A stretch of 64,000 nucleotides of DNA from Leucaena leucocephala (Eukaryota; Streptophyta; Magnoliopsida; Fabales; Fabaceae), in contig CM073551.1 of assembly GCA_037074615.1 (NCBI GenBank), positions 17,421,750 to 17,485,749 on the forward strand, given 5' to 3'. Shown piece by piece: positions 19,879 to 31,594 of the stretch; within the stretch, counting starts at the first letter, position 1; the number at the start of each line of letters is the position of its first letter. The notes under the pieces are model-generated. The model was not told where the DNA came from. It ran no database searches and saw nothing but the letters and a program-made list of their open reading frames with translations. Position numbers and translations under genes: made by a program.

Positions 19879-22327
19879 GGTGCAAGGATACACTAATAGT
19901 TGGCAAAGAATTTAATTGGGTGAAATATATTGTAGATGATGGATGGTTATAGTGTTATATTGGGTTAAATTGAATGTGAACTAAGTAGACAACTTTAAAT
20001 GAAGGATTAGTTATATAAGCTTCTTTTTGTAATAGTATGGGGCTATGGGAGATTTTTGAAAAGCTTTGGTAATAAATCATTTATTAGTTGTCAAGATAAG
20101 GTGGTATGAACAGAATAAGGATACCGTGGTAGAGAATAGAGAAAATATATAAAAAGAATAGAATTTTCTATAACTTGGCAAAGGATTTATGTGGACCATT
20201 GCTAAAAGTTGAGGAAAATGAAGCTTGTTGTATATATGATAAATGTATTTGATGGGAAAGTATTGATATAATGTAGCTAGTGGATACGAAGTGGAAACTA
20301 TAATTTTGTGTTTAAAGAAATGTTGAAGCATGGATAATGGGGTTTTAGAACTTTAAATTTATTATAGTTGCTAATTGCAAGGTTAATATTAGAAGAGAGT
20401 CATATAACTTATAGATTATTAAGTATAAATGTTTTAATACGTTTATATATAGGTGCATGGAGATGGGAAGTCTTGATCAAAGTTATATGGAGTAAATAAG
20501 AGAAGTTGCGAAAACGTCAGGTGAGTGAATAACGTCCCATGACAATAATAATTTTAATAATATCTTGCTACTTAATACATTTTATCTAAAATATCAATTT
20601 TTAAGCATGATTTACTAGAAACATATTTATACGACTTAAGGGCTTTAATTATTATCTTTGATTTTTCTATTTAATGGCTTATAATATCATCATGTTTACG
20701 TATAGAATGACAAAGAAAGTTATGAAATATATTTGCAAACTTGAGATGATTTTACATTTTGAAATGTTTTGATGTGAATTCCTATTATTTAAAAAGAGTT
20801 TCAGTGCATTTAGATTGAAGAAATTTTTTTGAGATTATATTTTAATTTTCATGTTGGGTACTTGATTATAGAATATTTTTATGAGATTTCAGTATTAAAA
20901 GATTTTGTTCTTTATTAATATTAAATTAACCCTATGCATGCTTGAAAATATTTTTTAGAGGACTGAATACAGAATGCTGGTTACTAACAGTAGTACTGTT
21001 AGTCATTGGTGCACCATAGTTAAACACGAGCTCGCTTGATATTCGTGAGCACAATACTCAAGCCAGATATTTGTGGGATTTATTCTCGCGCCTGTTATTC
21101 GTAGGTCTTGTCCATGTGCCTGTTATTCGTTGGTTTCACATCTGCGCTTGTTTTCCTGGCTTCTAGCCGGGCCGTAATAGTTAGTTATTCTAATGGACTA
21201 TGTGTCCATGCCAAATAATTCGTTCTGTTGAAGTCCTAGGAAAAGATAAGATTTTAAAATTATCGTTTTAAACTTGTTTCTTTGAACAAGCTATTTTACT
21301 GAATATTAGATTGATTTGATTAATAATTTTTATGCAGATTTATTTTTGCTATATTTCTATAATTTTAAAAATTAAGATTTATCATCAAGCTTTATTATTC
21401 CAAAGTTGAATATGTTTTAAATTATTTCTTTCTATATTTATTTATTCCTTTTAATAGGATATTATTCACCGGTAGATTATTTTAGTATCAAACAATACTG
21501 TTGACCTTGCTCTTTCAGCAAAATAGAGAAGACTCTCATGGCTAATCAAAATTTGTAAGTGCTCCACGTAATCTATAAGCAAGATTTTTGTCCTCTCTTG
21601 TATTTTCGTGATGTAATAATAATTGTATATTGTATAGTATTTATCATTCGAGAAAATATAAATACATTAATATATGATATTTAAAGACTTATAAAATATA
21701 AGTTCTTTTATATTCTATGTCAGTCATATCTTAATTTTTGAGGCGTGATAGAAAAGATCATCAATTAGTGGTGATTGAATGATTGACCTTCTAAATTATT
21801 CAATTTCTTAATACTGTTGGATGAAACCAAACCTTTGTTCCATTGGTACAATAAGAGAGAAATGTGACACTTACATATAGAAAGCTAATATAGATGAGAT
21901 ACCATTCATAATTTTTGTTTAAGAATGATAATTAAATATATCTATGTACTGGCAATTATAGTCCTACTTGACTCTTAAACTAACTTTTTAAATATTATTT
22001 ATTTGTTTTCTGATCTGTCGCTAAAAAAAACCTCCCAATCTCACTTATATAAAATTATGCAACCCTTTCTGAAGAATGAAGAATAAAAAGACCACAACTT
22101 GTATTGGGCAAAATAAAAATAAAAAATAAAACTGTGTATATAGGGAAAAAATAGGTGAGGCATGGAAGAGCAAATTGGGACAACAAATCTCCCTCCCTCC
22201 AAATCTCTCCACATGTGAAGGGAAATTTCAGTAGGAAAATGGGGGTGTGGGACCCACCTAATTTTTCACTCCACCTTTTTCTTTTCTTCTCATATTTTCT
22301 CTAAATCCAAGTACAACGTTAATGTTA
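19876..22327. other. Non-coding, LTR-like debris
   Basis: No convincing ORF. 20510-20540 has GGTGAGTGAATAACGTCCC, and 21030-21180 repeats the word TTATTCGT(A/T)GG with intervening GC-rich sequence. Both are features I associate with long Ty3/gypsy LTRs. No target-site duplication or LTR pair was found, so this is a weak call. 21560-22327 is AT-rich with nothing recognised. Confidence 0.3.
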
Positions 22328-23220
22328 GTGTGTGTTTGGCCATCAGGTTACAGAATCAATTATGTAGGTAAACCATGGTTTTGGGTAATTTCAGCCAAAC
22401 ACCTTAAATTCAGTCAGAATCCCGTTTCAGAGTAAACCATGGTTTTGCTCTTCAAAACCGTGGTTTGGCAGAATCTGGGGGGCAGCAGCTTTTTAGACAT
22501 TTGATTTTAATTGTTACCGTTGGAATTACATTTCTCTCCACAGCTTCTCTTTCTCGCTTTCTCTTCTTTTCCCCCAGCTCACTTTCCTCTTCTTTCATTT
22601 CTCTTTTCTCACTTTCCTCTTCTTCCTTCCGCTGCGCCTCTCTCGCACTCATGGCTTCCGCTCCTCCCACCTGCGCCGCTGCGCCCCTTTCGTGAATCCT
22701 GCGGCTCATAGCTCTCTCCCAACCTGCGGCTGACGAGCTTGCGTCTCTTCCTTGCCACTGCCGAGCTCGAGTCCGTTCCTGCTGCCACTGCCGAGCTCGC
22801 GTCTACTCCTTCACTGGTCTGTATATATATCGATCTGCTCTCACAGCGCCATCTGAAGACAATCTTGGCCAGTACATCTTCGCGGGAGGTCGTGCCGTGC
22901 CATCGGCGTCCCTTAACACTCGACGTCTCTGCCTGAAAATCTTGCCGTGTCGTGTGGTCGCGTGGGAGTTGATCGCTGCCAATACCCTGCTTCTGTGGTC
23001 AGGCTTGGTGGTCGGGTGTGTGGATCCGCACATTTGAGCCATCATCATCGTCCCTCGGTGTCAATCTCCTTCTTCCGTCCGTGACGCGCCGACGCCCTGT
23101 TCTGCAGAGCTCGCCAACTTCTTCAGGTAAAGTGAAGTGGCTGATTTGTGTTACTGCGTGCTTTCATTCATGGTTACTGGGGTCATTCAGCTTCTGTTCT
23201 GCATGTTGGCCGAAGATTTG

Positions 23221-23430
23221 TTTTTTCAATTCACTTTCTGCTAGTGTTCCACTCTTGCGGTTGATCTTCTGTGCTCTATGCTTCCCACATTGCGTGATGT
23301 TATTTTCTGCTGAACTGCCTGCGTAGTGTTGGATTTTTCCGCATGATTTACCTCTGTGTGCTGTTGTCTGCATGATTTTTTCAATTTGCTTTCTGCTAGT
23401 GTTCCAGTGTTGCGGTTGATCTTCTGTACT
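23221..23430 (+). repeat. Direct repeat in the Harbinger 5' leader
   Basis: 23221-23280 and 23366-23425 are about 60-bp copies (TTTTTCAATT..CTTTCTGCTAGTGTTCCA ... TTGCGGTTGATCTTCTGT) differing at a few bases, 145 bp apart. They lie in the untranslated region before ORF1. Function unknown. Confidence 0.75.
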
Positions 23431-23745
23431 GGCAATATGATCCGTTTGTTGACGTAGAACTGAAAATTTACATGTGTACCCGGCTTGTACTCTCTCCCTT
23501 ATGCTTGATTTCTGTAAAAAAGGGTTGTTTCCTTTTGTTGGCTGATTTCTACAGTGGCCTGTACAGAACACACATAATAGTTGAATTGGGTCATTTGTAT
23601 CAGTGTATGCTTGATTTCTGTTGGGGCAGATTGTCAGTATGAATGTGATGTGAATCTTGCGGATGGTTGGTGGCGCGTGTGAGTGCGTTGCAGGAAGGAA
23701 ATTGCAGTATTAGGATAATTAATTGCTTCACTTGTGTATAGGATC

Positions 23746-24799
23746 ATGGTGAAGGACAAATGTAAAGCTTCATGGGATGCTAGCAGTACTAATGTGTTTA
23801 TTGACCTTTGCATCGAACAACTTCGCAAGGGTGAAAGAAAAGGTACTGTGTATACAAAGAAAGGATGGGCCCGTATTGCTGACGGGTTCACAGCACAGAC
23901 TGGGAAAGTGTACGAAAAAATGCAGTTTAAAAACAAATATGACTCGATACGAAAGGAATGGCAAGCGTGGAACAAATTGATTAACGAGACAGGGGTAGGA
24001 TGGAATACGGAAAAGAACACAGTAGAAGCGCCAGATGATTGGTGGGAGAAGAAAAAATTGGTATGACAATGAGATTTGCTGATACGATATGTGTTCAACC
24101 CATGCCACATATGATTGTCCTTTATTTTTGTCTTTATGTCTGCAGGAGAACGCACAGTACGATAAATTCAGAATGAAAGGTCTTTCGTTCCGGGCAGAGC
24201 TGGAGGAACTCTTCAGTAATGTGGCAGCCACAGGCCCAAGTGCATGGGCACCATCATCCATGACACTTCCAACAGAAAATACAGCAGCATACGCCAATGA
24301 TGAGCCCGTTGATCTGGAAGAAGGGTCAGGAGATAGCGAGGAAATTTTACTGGCTCCCACTGGCATAAGTGGAGATATCAATCGAATGACGTTCAACGCA
24401 TCTCAAGGGACCAGTGGTGAAGGTAGCGTGCGGGGGAAGGAGCCAGTGTCTGGTGGCGGGTCATTAGGGGTTAGGAAGACGAGAGGAGGGATGAAGAAGA
24501 AGCACAAGGGACCTGCATCAACGAGGATAGCAGATTCACTCAGTCAAATTGTCGATTTAACTAGGGCAGAGGTGGAATATGCTCACAAGGGGGCAGGTGA
24601 AGCATCTGCCAACGTACCATCTATTACGGAAGTCATGAAACACCTAACTCAACTTGACGAAGTCATCGCTGATGATGATTGGTATGTGCGATGCACAAAA
24701 CTGCTTCTGGATCCCGCAATGAGGGAAATGTATGCTTCACAGATGGGAATGAAGAAACAACTGTTACTATTTTTACGCCATTATTGCTATGCAGCTTGA
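23746..24799 (+). CDS. Harbinger ORF1, Myb/SANT-like DNA-binding protein
   Basis: Two exons, 23746-24060 and 24146-24799, joined phase 0 at TTG|GTATGA and TCTGCAG|GAGAAC; 322 codons. The start at 23746 lies just after a likely acceptor (GTGTATAG|GATC), so an upstream leader intron is probable. Residues 8-100 are a Myb/SANT-like (PF12776-type) domain with tryptophans at W10, W39 and others, and the motif KFKNKYDSIRKEWQAW in altered form. The middle is acidic and Ser/Gly-rich, with a basic stretch (TRGGMKKKHKGP) as a possible nuclear signal. The C-terminal part has the usual LLLDPAMREMY-type ending. In this superfamily ORF1 is needed with the transposase for movement. The frame is fully open. 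Confidence 0.85.
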
Positions 24800-25063
24800 G
24801 ACTGTTTTCGCGGCATTAATGTTATGTTGATTGAGACTTTTTTTACAGCTTTATTGTTCTTGTGTAATCGGAATGCTCTCTGTGCTTCTGTGTGGATTTA
24901 GGGTCATGTTATTGTATCGATGGACGTATTTGTGATCGAAGGTTTATTTATATATGTTCGTACTATTCTGTTTTTGACATATGCTTTTCATTTCGTCACC
25001 GATCACCTTCTGTACTGACATTCAAAATTAAAAATTAATGTCTCCGTGCACAGGTTAAAATAG

Positions 25064-25987
25064 ATGGGGGACGACAGTAGAAACTTGACAAAAGATTATA
25101 AGCGACGGGTGAAGAGGCTTAAACAAGTTGGCGTATTGGTTGCCAGTTATGCAGCGCAATACTTGTCTAAGAACCCAATGCGCACTAGTGATCTTACAGG
25201 GTCCAAATGGGTTGATGAAGTATTATATGGTCATCCGAAGCGTTGTTTTGAACAGTTCAGAATGGAACCACGTGTGTTCTTCGAGCTTTGCATTGCATTA
25301 CGGCAACTAGGTCTTAAGGAAAGTCATAACGTTTCAATACATGAAAAGGTGGCGATATTTTTAAACATTGTTGGACATGGGGAGTCCAGTAGGATGATGC
25401 AAAAAAGGTTTCAACACTCAGGAGAGACGATTCACAGACACTTTCATGATGTGTTGTTGGCCTGTTGTGGACTTGCAATGTCACTCATCAATTGAAAATA
25501 CTAACCTCTCTTTCATGTAGGTAAATATTATTTGGTTGATGCTGGTTATCCAACACCAATTGGATATCTGGGTCCATACCGGCGGGAGCGTTACCATCTC
25601 CCTGATTTTCGACGTTCATCTAGACTGGTGAACCCTAATGAAGTGTTCAATTATGCTCATTCAAGTTTGAGGTGCACAATAGAAAGAACTTTTGGAGTAT
25701 GGAAAAATAAGTTCGGCATTTTACAACGCATGCGCAGCTACGACTATGAAACGCAAGTTAAGATTGTCTGTGCAACGATGGCGATACACAATTTCGTTAG
25801 AAGAACCTCTATTACTGACCCTGATTTCGCGCGAGAGGACGAACACGATGATGAGCCAACGCAAGATGATGATGGTGATGATGAATATGACTCTTCACGA
25901 ATACCTGTATCCATCACCTCTTCATCTGAAATGGCTCGTCGTCGTGATTTCATACGAGATCAACTTATTTATTATAGACAAGACTAA
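25064..25987 (+). pseudogene. Harbinger DDE transposase with internal deletion
   Basis: Exon 25064-25495 encodes the N-terminal region (YLSKNPMRTSDLTG, RMEPRVFFELC, GHGESSRMMQKRFQHSGETIHRHFHDVLLACCGLAM). Exon 25521-25987, after a clear acceptor TTTCATGTAG, resumes at GKYYLVDAGYPTPIGYLGPY and IERTFGVWKNKFGIL and ends with an acidic tail and RDQLIYYRQD. The segment between, normally with IGAIDGTH (first Asp) and AHDxR (second Asp), is absent; the first exon runs into a stop after SLIN. Only the Glu of IER(T)FGVWK remains of the catalytic triad. The enzyme cannot be active, though ORF1 is intact. Confidence 0.88.
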
Positions 25988-26495
25988 TAGTTTAAGATTG
26001 TACATTTTTCTGATGCACCCGGTATTTTCTAAGTAACGATATGTAATTTGACCTTATCATTAATCTAAAATTGTCACTTTAATGAATCATAATAGTAAAT
26101 ATTTTTAATTTCTACAGACATAATTTCTCTTGACTATATACATTTTTAAATTATGCACGTAAGGTCTAAATTAAAAAGTACTATTTAAGGGGGAAATTTA
26201 AATGAAGGTGAATATTGAAAATTTCTTCCTGCCCCAACACATATGTGTATGTTTTATTGTTAAATCAACTAAATAAAAATTTATAAATAGAATTTATATC
26301 TTATGTAATTATCATACTTGTTTATGTCCTTTTTGGTAAATTGTCAATAAAAAAAAGCTATTCTGCTACTAATCATCCAAACACTTATTTTTCCAAAATC
26401 AATTTTTCCCCAAAATCTATTCTTCCAGAATCTATTCTCCAGAATCTATTCTTCCCAAAATCTATTCTCCAAAAGCTAATCCAAACACACCCTTA

Positions 26496-27580
26496 GAGAC
26501 CAGCCTGTAGGCTTGATGGCTGGTATGTAAAAAAATATATGTCTAATGCTATGTAATTTTTATTTTGATACTAACTTAAAATATAAATATAAATAATTAT
26601 ATAATGTAGGGTATAAATTTTCTTTTGAATTTATTCTTTAAAAATAAAATATAATACAAGAACTAACCAATAAGTTTTTTTGTAAGAATTGTTCATACTT
26701 TAAAGTAAAAAAAAAAAATTGAAATTAGTATAAAAGTAAATAATTATGATAAAACTTTACAATTAAATTTTTATTATAAGCCAGATGGCAGTGACATGGC
26801 GTCATGTGGCGGGCGGTCATCGGGTGATGTGGAGGTTGGCCGACCGATGGTTGTCATTAGTGGGATTTGGCATTGCTACGTACTTCGTAACGTTTTGCCC
26901 GTGACAATTTTTAGGGGTGACTTGTACACAACCAAAAGCCATATTGTTTTAGTAAGTTAAAATATACGAAACTCCCCTAAAAATATTTATTTAACCACAT
27001 CTTTAAAAAAATATAAAATACTTAAAATTATATATAAAATGTCAATTGTTGTTTTTAAAATTATGTGGTTCTAAGTACCCATAAATTAGATTAGTCAGTT
27101 GTTAATAATGCCGGATGTTGGTAAATAAATACAAAAAGAATATTATATGGTATATAATAAAAAATGTAAAAATTTTAACAAGAAAAAAATTGTTAAACTG
27201 TAATTTTAATGACAATGAAATTGATAATCAAAATATAAAACATTAGGGTTTTTATTCTAAACTTTTAAATGTTAAGAAGAAGATTTGCAGCTAACCTAGA
27301 ATTGAAGGGGCTTTAGCGTATAGTCTTTTTTTTTTTAGTGTGAAGACCAGGATGTTTTTTTATATATCCAATTAAAGTAGTTGACTTGATCAAGCAATTA
27401 TTATGAAACAAGTCATAATTTCTACATATAGATGCCGATCAATCATTTTATTTTAGACTTTTCATAATGTCCTTGGATTGAAGGAAGCTCTTGTTAATGT
27501 CATGATCTTGCCTGGGTTTGATGCGTATATATATTTATATATATTGTGTTTAAGCTAAGGATCAACAAATTTATAGTTTT
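26496..27580. other. Non-coding spacer with a short GC-rich island
   Basis: 26785-26935 is a GC-richer patch (GGCAGTGACATGGCGTCATG, GGCGGGCGGTCATCGGGTGATG) of unknown origin. 26950-27290 is AT-rich and shares words (GTATATAATAAAAAATG, AATCAAAATATAAAACATTA) with the MITE family at 39845-40440. No gene seen. Confidence 0.4.
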
Positions 27581-27589
27581 GAGGGAAAA

Positions 27590-28550
27590 AACTAGTAACA
27601 AAGACACGAGAGAATCCACATCCAACTACATTGAACCACATCCAAAAATTACCTTGCTCAGTGTTAATGAGGAGTTGACCTTAGCTTTGTTGAGCTTGAG
27701 ATGTGAAATGCAGCAACTAAAGTTCTCTAGTTGAAAATCAGAGAGGAAATAAGTAAATGTTCTAACAATTCCAGTACAAAAGTTCTAACCATCAAGATAA
27801 AGATTTTACCTGTATCACTTTATGACAGCTTCACTTTCTTGCGCGTTTTATAAAGCAAAAATGAAGATACCACCAGAACTTCTCAACTGCACACTTCTTC
27901 TTATGATTGATCACAACAAAATCTTTCTTTTTGTTTTTTTTTTCTCCTAAATTTAATTCATATCTAAAGACTTAATTAAATTCAGGCAAGCAGTACCAAA
28001 CCTTCTAAAAAGATGAGTTTTTTCTTTAGTAACCAACTTAATCAATGCAAAAGAAGAGCGACAGCTTAAGAGATTTTAAACGAAAACACCAACCTTTGTT
28101 TTTTTTTGAGTGAGTTTATGTTGAAATGATGGACAGGCGGTAAAAAAGCTGAAAGATTTTTTCTTCTTCTTTTTTCTACTTTTTTTAAAGTTTTTTATGG
28201 GTATATGATTGACAAGAACTCAAACAAACTTTATGCGAAGAAGAATTACAAATTTTCTTTTTGGAGATGTAGCTTGTATCAGGAAATCACCAAAACAAAC
28301 TCGATCAGACAATTGAGAACAAGTAAACAAATATTGTAAACATAAAAACTTGAAACGTTTTAAAAAAATGAGAACTTTGATTTGAACTGAAGGAAAGTGC
28401 CGAAGAAAATGGAAGAACACAGAGTGGTGATGAAAAGTTTGAGAGGAATTTGAAACAATGAAAATGAGATCTCCAAGAAGAAGATGTTGCAAACAATGCC
28501 AAACGAGTTGCGCAATCACAAGATCTGTAAGTGAAGAACGTCTGAAGAAA
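27590..28550 (-). promoter_or_regulatory. Receptor 5' leader/promoter block, copy L1
   Basis: One of five copies of a roughly 1-kb block (others at 41.1, 44.5, 50.5 and 52.3 kb). Shared marks include AACTCGATCAGA(C/A)AATTGAGAACAAG, AAGAG(C/T)GACAGCTTAAGAGATTTTAAACGA, CAGGCAAGCAGTAC and GAGCTTGAGATGTGA. On the minus strand they contain pyrimidine-rich, AUG-poor leader exons with conserved donors (GTTTTG|GTGATT, GATACAG|GTAAAA, GAGCAAG|GTAATT). L1 lies upstream of gene A, 19 kb away across transposons, and may be its original leader. Short ORFs inside it are not conserved between copies. Confidence 0.55.
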
Positions 28551-29146
28551 GTATTCAGCTTAGCTACACATATAGGGCAAAGACCTAGATTTTTATATAG
28601 AGCATATTTGGTTAACTAAATCTTAATTATTATTATTTAATAATTTAATAATACATCAAGACTCTTTTTCCAAAGTTAGAGTCAACTTTATTATTATTCG
28701 CAGCTTGTTTAATTTAATAGGTGAAGATCCAGCTAATATCTTAAAATATTTTTTTAATCAGATTTAATACCCTAAACTAATATGTGATTTATCTAGGACT
28801 TTAAAATATTTTTTCAATAACATATAATACTATCTTAAAGTATTTTTAGTATAATTTTACCTTTAAAATATTTTTCTTAATAGTAATAAACACCCTTAAC
28901 ATAGGATATTTAGTGAATACTAAAAAAATATTTTAGGATACTGAATGTATAAAAAGATATGTTATGATACTGAGTATTGCGTATTAGAAAAATAATATAT
29001 AATACTAAATGAACTAAAAATTATTTTAAAATACTAAATATTATTAAAAAATATGCGCTATATGTCACTTAACCCTATTTTAATTCAATTGGTGTATGCA
29101 AAATAATTAGCTGAATGGGTATATGATGTTTCCATATTAATTATTC
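28551..29146. other. AT-rich upstream sequence with an old repeat
   Basis: 28740-29060 repeats words such as TTAAAATATTTTT and AATACTAAATGAACTAAAA(A)TTATTTTAAAATAC that recur at 55790-55890 and 57500-57780, marking an old dispersed repeat. No coding potential. Confidence 0.4.
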
Positions 29147-29725
29147 GGGTAAAAGTAGAAAACTACCAATGAAGTTTTACCCTAGGGGAGCACAATACCA
29201 TATAGTTCAGAAGTAACCATAATATTATAAAGTAGGTGTAAAAATACCAAATTCTATTAATTGACTATTAGAGAGAGAATTTTTAACTAAAAATATTTAC
29301 ATGAACGCAGATGTGGTATAATTTTGACTTAGCTAAAATTATCTATCATCTGCCAACTAATATTAATTTTATTTTTAAAAAATAATTTGCTTTTTAAGAA
29401 TGAGCATAAGACCTCAATTTAGTTTATCCCCCAAATTTATAATTTTTCCTTCAAAGTAACCCTATTTTTAATAAAATTTTAAAAATAATAAATTAATATT
29501 AGTTGGTAGAAGATGAATGATGCTATTTAGGTCTTAATTATACTATATCAATATTTTTAGTCAAAAGTTATCTTTTTAACAGTCAATTAATTAACAGAAT
29601 TTTACATTTTTGTACCCTATTTTATAACGTTATAGTTACTTTTGCAAAAACAAAACAAAACCATATGGTGTTAAGTGTCTCTAATATAAAACTTCATGGG
29701 TATTTTTTTTTTTTTTACCTTTCCC
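29147..29725. mobile_element. MULE-type MITE, 579 bp
   Basis: Ends GGGTAAAAGTAG ... TACCTTTCCC form part of long inverted arms of about 130 bp (AATGAAGTTTTA, ACCATATRGTT, TAACCATAATATTATAAARTAGG against their complements). The flanks are TAATTATTC (29138-29146) and TTATTATTC (29726-29734), a 9-bp duplication with one mismatch, as made by Mutator-like transposases. No ORF. Confidence 0.65.
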
Positions 29726-31122
29726 TTATTATTCTGAGTAAATAACATATTATAACTTTATGTTCCCAATCACTACAACACAACAAAGGTTGAATGTGAT
29801 CGAGTCACTACTATTCTATGTCTATTAAACGTCAAATCTCGAAGCCAGGAGAGAAAATGTGGTTTGGGGTCTCTGACGAAAATTTAATACTTCAATTATA
29901 TTATTATAGAATAATTTAATTTCAAGATTTTTAAATATTAATCCTTTAAAAATTATATCACTTTTCGACTTTGTTGAAATTATATATATATTTAAATTTC
30001 AAAATATACACTTCAATTTTAGTGTAATTTTGATAGCAAAAATGCTCTCCAATCTAGTTAGGGGAAGAATAATTTTTACCCTACAGATCTCCAACCTTTA
30101 GTTGTAGAGAAACTTAATTTTCTTTGTTGTGTTTTTCAAAAAAAGCATATCCTTTATTCTCAATACTTTAGTAAAGATTAGTCTTTATCATGAGTAAATT
30201 AAAGAATAATCTTAGTTTATGAATTTTTAATTTTTTTTAAAAACAACTTGGCTATTGAAAGGTGCCAAGAAAAGAACCTCGCGTGGGAACATGTTAAGAG
30301 TCCAAAGCAAAAAGCAAAAATAAAACTAAAAATTATATGGGAACTATCAAAAGAATGAGCGTCCAAATATCTATGTGCTTTTGGTCCGATAATGGTGTTT
30401 TTTCTTGTTTTTCTTGTACTCCCTCCGATCTATGTTGGCGCAACTAGAAAGTTGGGAGGCAAATTGTTAACAAATTTTCCTGTCAAGATAAACAAATAAA
30501 TTATAATATTATAAATATAATAATTTAAGTACAAAATACTACATATAATTAACAATTACATCATTTAAATCAAACTCAACATGAGTTTTCTTTTGGGCAA
30601 TAATACTAGTATTACATGATAAATTTGTTATTGATTTAATTATTTTTTGAATGTGTTGAAAAAATTTCTCCATACCTAAAATAATTTATTATTTTAACAA
30701 TCAAGGTAGGACAAAAACAATTTAACAATTACATCCAAACAAAATAATGAAATAAAGCTAAAAAATTAATTGATTTTGTTCTTTATGTTAACTAGTTGTG
30801 GGGTTAGAGGATGTGTGTCTCCACGTTTTGTAATTGTTGCAGAATAAAAAAGAGAGAGTGAGCGGTATGTAAAATTAGATTTTAACTTTATATATAAAAA
30901 GTTGGTCAGGGTAAAAAAAATTAAGTGAGTTTTTTAAATTTAGATGACACAATTCATCAATTTCAACTAGTTTATTTTTTAAACAAATTTAAAGGATTTA
31001 TAAGGGGATATAAGGATAGGCGAGGGGATATAAAAGAATTTTGGCTAAGAGGGGCGGCCACCCCTTGCCCCTCCCTTGGTTCCACCCTTGCCTTCTAGAA
31101 GAATTTTTTTATCTATAATATA
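29726..31122. repeat. Spacer with first copy of a 350-bp direct repeat (30040-30415)
   Basis: 30040-30415 and 31675-32030 are colinear copies sharing TAATTTTTACCCTACA, CTTTATTCTCAATACTTTA, AAGATTAGTCTTTATCATGAG, ACCAAGAAAAGAACCT and TATATGGGAACTATCAAAA. A third, partial copy is at 42105-42190 beside leader copy L2, so this is probably part of the duplicated receptor upstream region. A lone CTCCCTCCGAT end at 30420 suggests an eroded Stowaway element. 30420-31122 is otherwise featureless. Confidence 0.6.
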
Positions 31123-31594
31123 CTCCCTCCTGGTCTATAATATATATAAATCACTTTTGCAAAAAATATTAATCTATAATATAAGTCATTTTGAGAGTAA
31201 TTAATACTTATTTTTTAAATTTGTCCTTGAATTAATACTTGTGACTCTTTCTATTTGCCTTTTTCTTTCAGTACAACCTCATTTAACATAAGTAAAATTG
31301 GAAAACAAATTCAATTTAAGATAAATTTAATGAGTTAACTACTATTTTTAAGTTTTGATAAATTAGTTAAAATGACTTCAATTGTATACTTAAGGACTTA
31401 ATATTTTTCAATTTTATCCCTACTTATTGAGGTGCACATTGAATATCAAAAAAAGAGGAGAGAGGTGAAATAGATTTGAATACAGATAAAGTTGAAAAAA
31501 AATTTCAATTTAAAACAAATTTAATTAGGTAATGGAGTTTTACTAAACGCCGATGGAGTGATTGAAAGTGACTTTATGTTTTGGACTGAGGAAA
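31123..31594. mobile_element. Stowaway-like (Tc1/mariner) MITE, degenerate
   Basis: The left end CTCCCTCCTGGTCTATAATAT...AAATCACTTTTG follows TA. The right end reverse-complements to TTTCCTCAGTCCAAAACATAAAGTCACTTTC and precedes TA. Internal sequence is AT-rich and non-coding. TA flanks plus CTCCCTCC ends are typical of Stowaway. Confidence 0.55.

Larger units (their letters stand above)
22328..26492 (+). mobile_element. PIF/Harbinger transposon, end-to-end, 4.17 kb
   Basis: Terminal repeats GTGTGTGTTTGG (left) and GGGTGTGTTTGG (right, reverse-complemented) match at 11 of 12 bases. They are flanked by TTA on both sides (22325-22327, 26493-26495), the 3-bp target of this superfamily. It contains the two expected genes on the plus strand, a Myb/SANT-like ORF1 and a DDE transposase. 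The last 160 bp carry repeated AATCTATTCTYC motifs. The 5' 1.3 kb is GC-richer untranslated leader and intron. Confidence 0.9.

Noticed and set aside
22452..23571. ORFs in the 5' part of the Harbinger element
   Set aside because: Region is leader and intron. ORFs overlap on both strands and do not match ORF1 or the transposase.
28220..28519. A 99-codon ORF in leader copy L1 and a similar-looking ORF in L2 (41834-42112)
   Set aside because: The two frames do not conserve protein sequence between copies; the DNA is a pyrimidine-rich untranslated leader.
30415..30480. Complete Stowaway element starting CTCCCTCCGAT
   Set aside because: No matching opposite end found within 1 kb; left as an eroded fragment.
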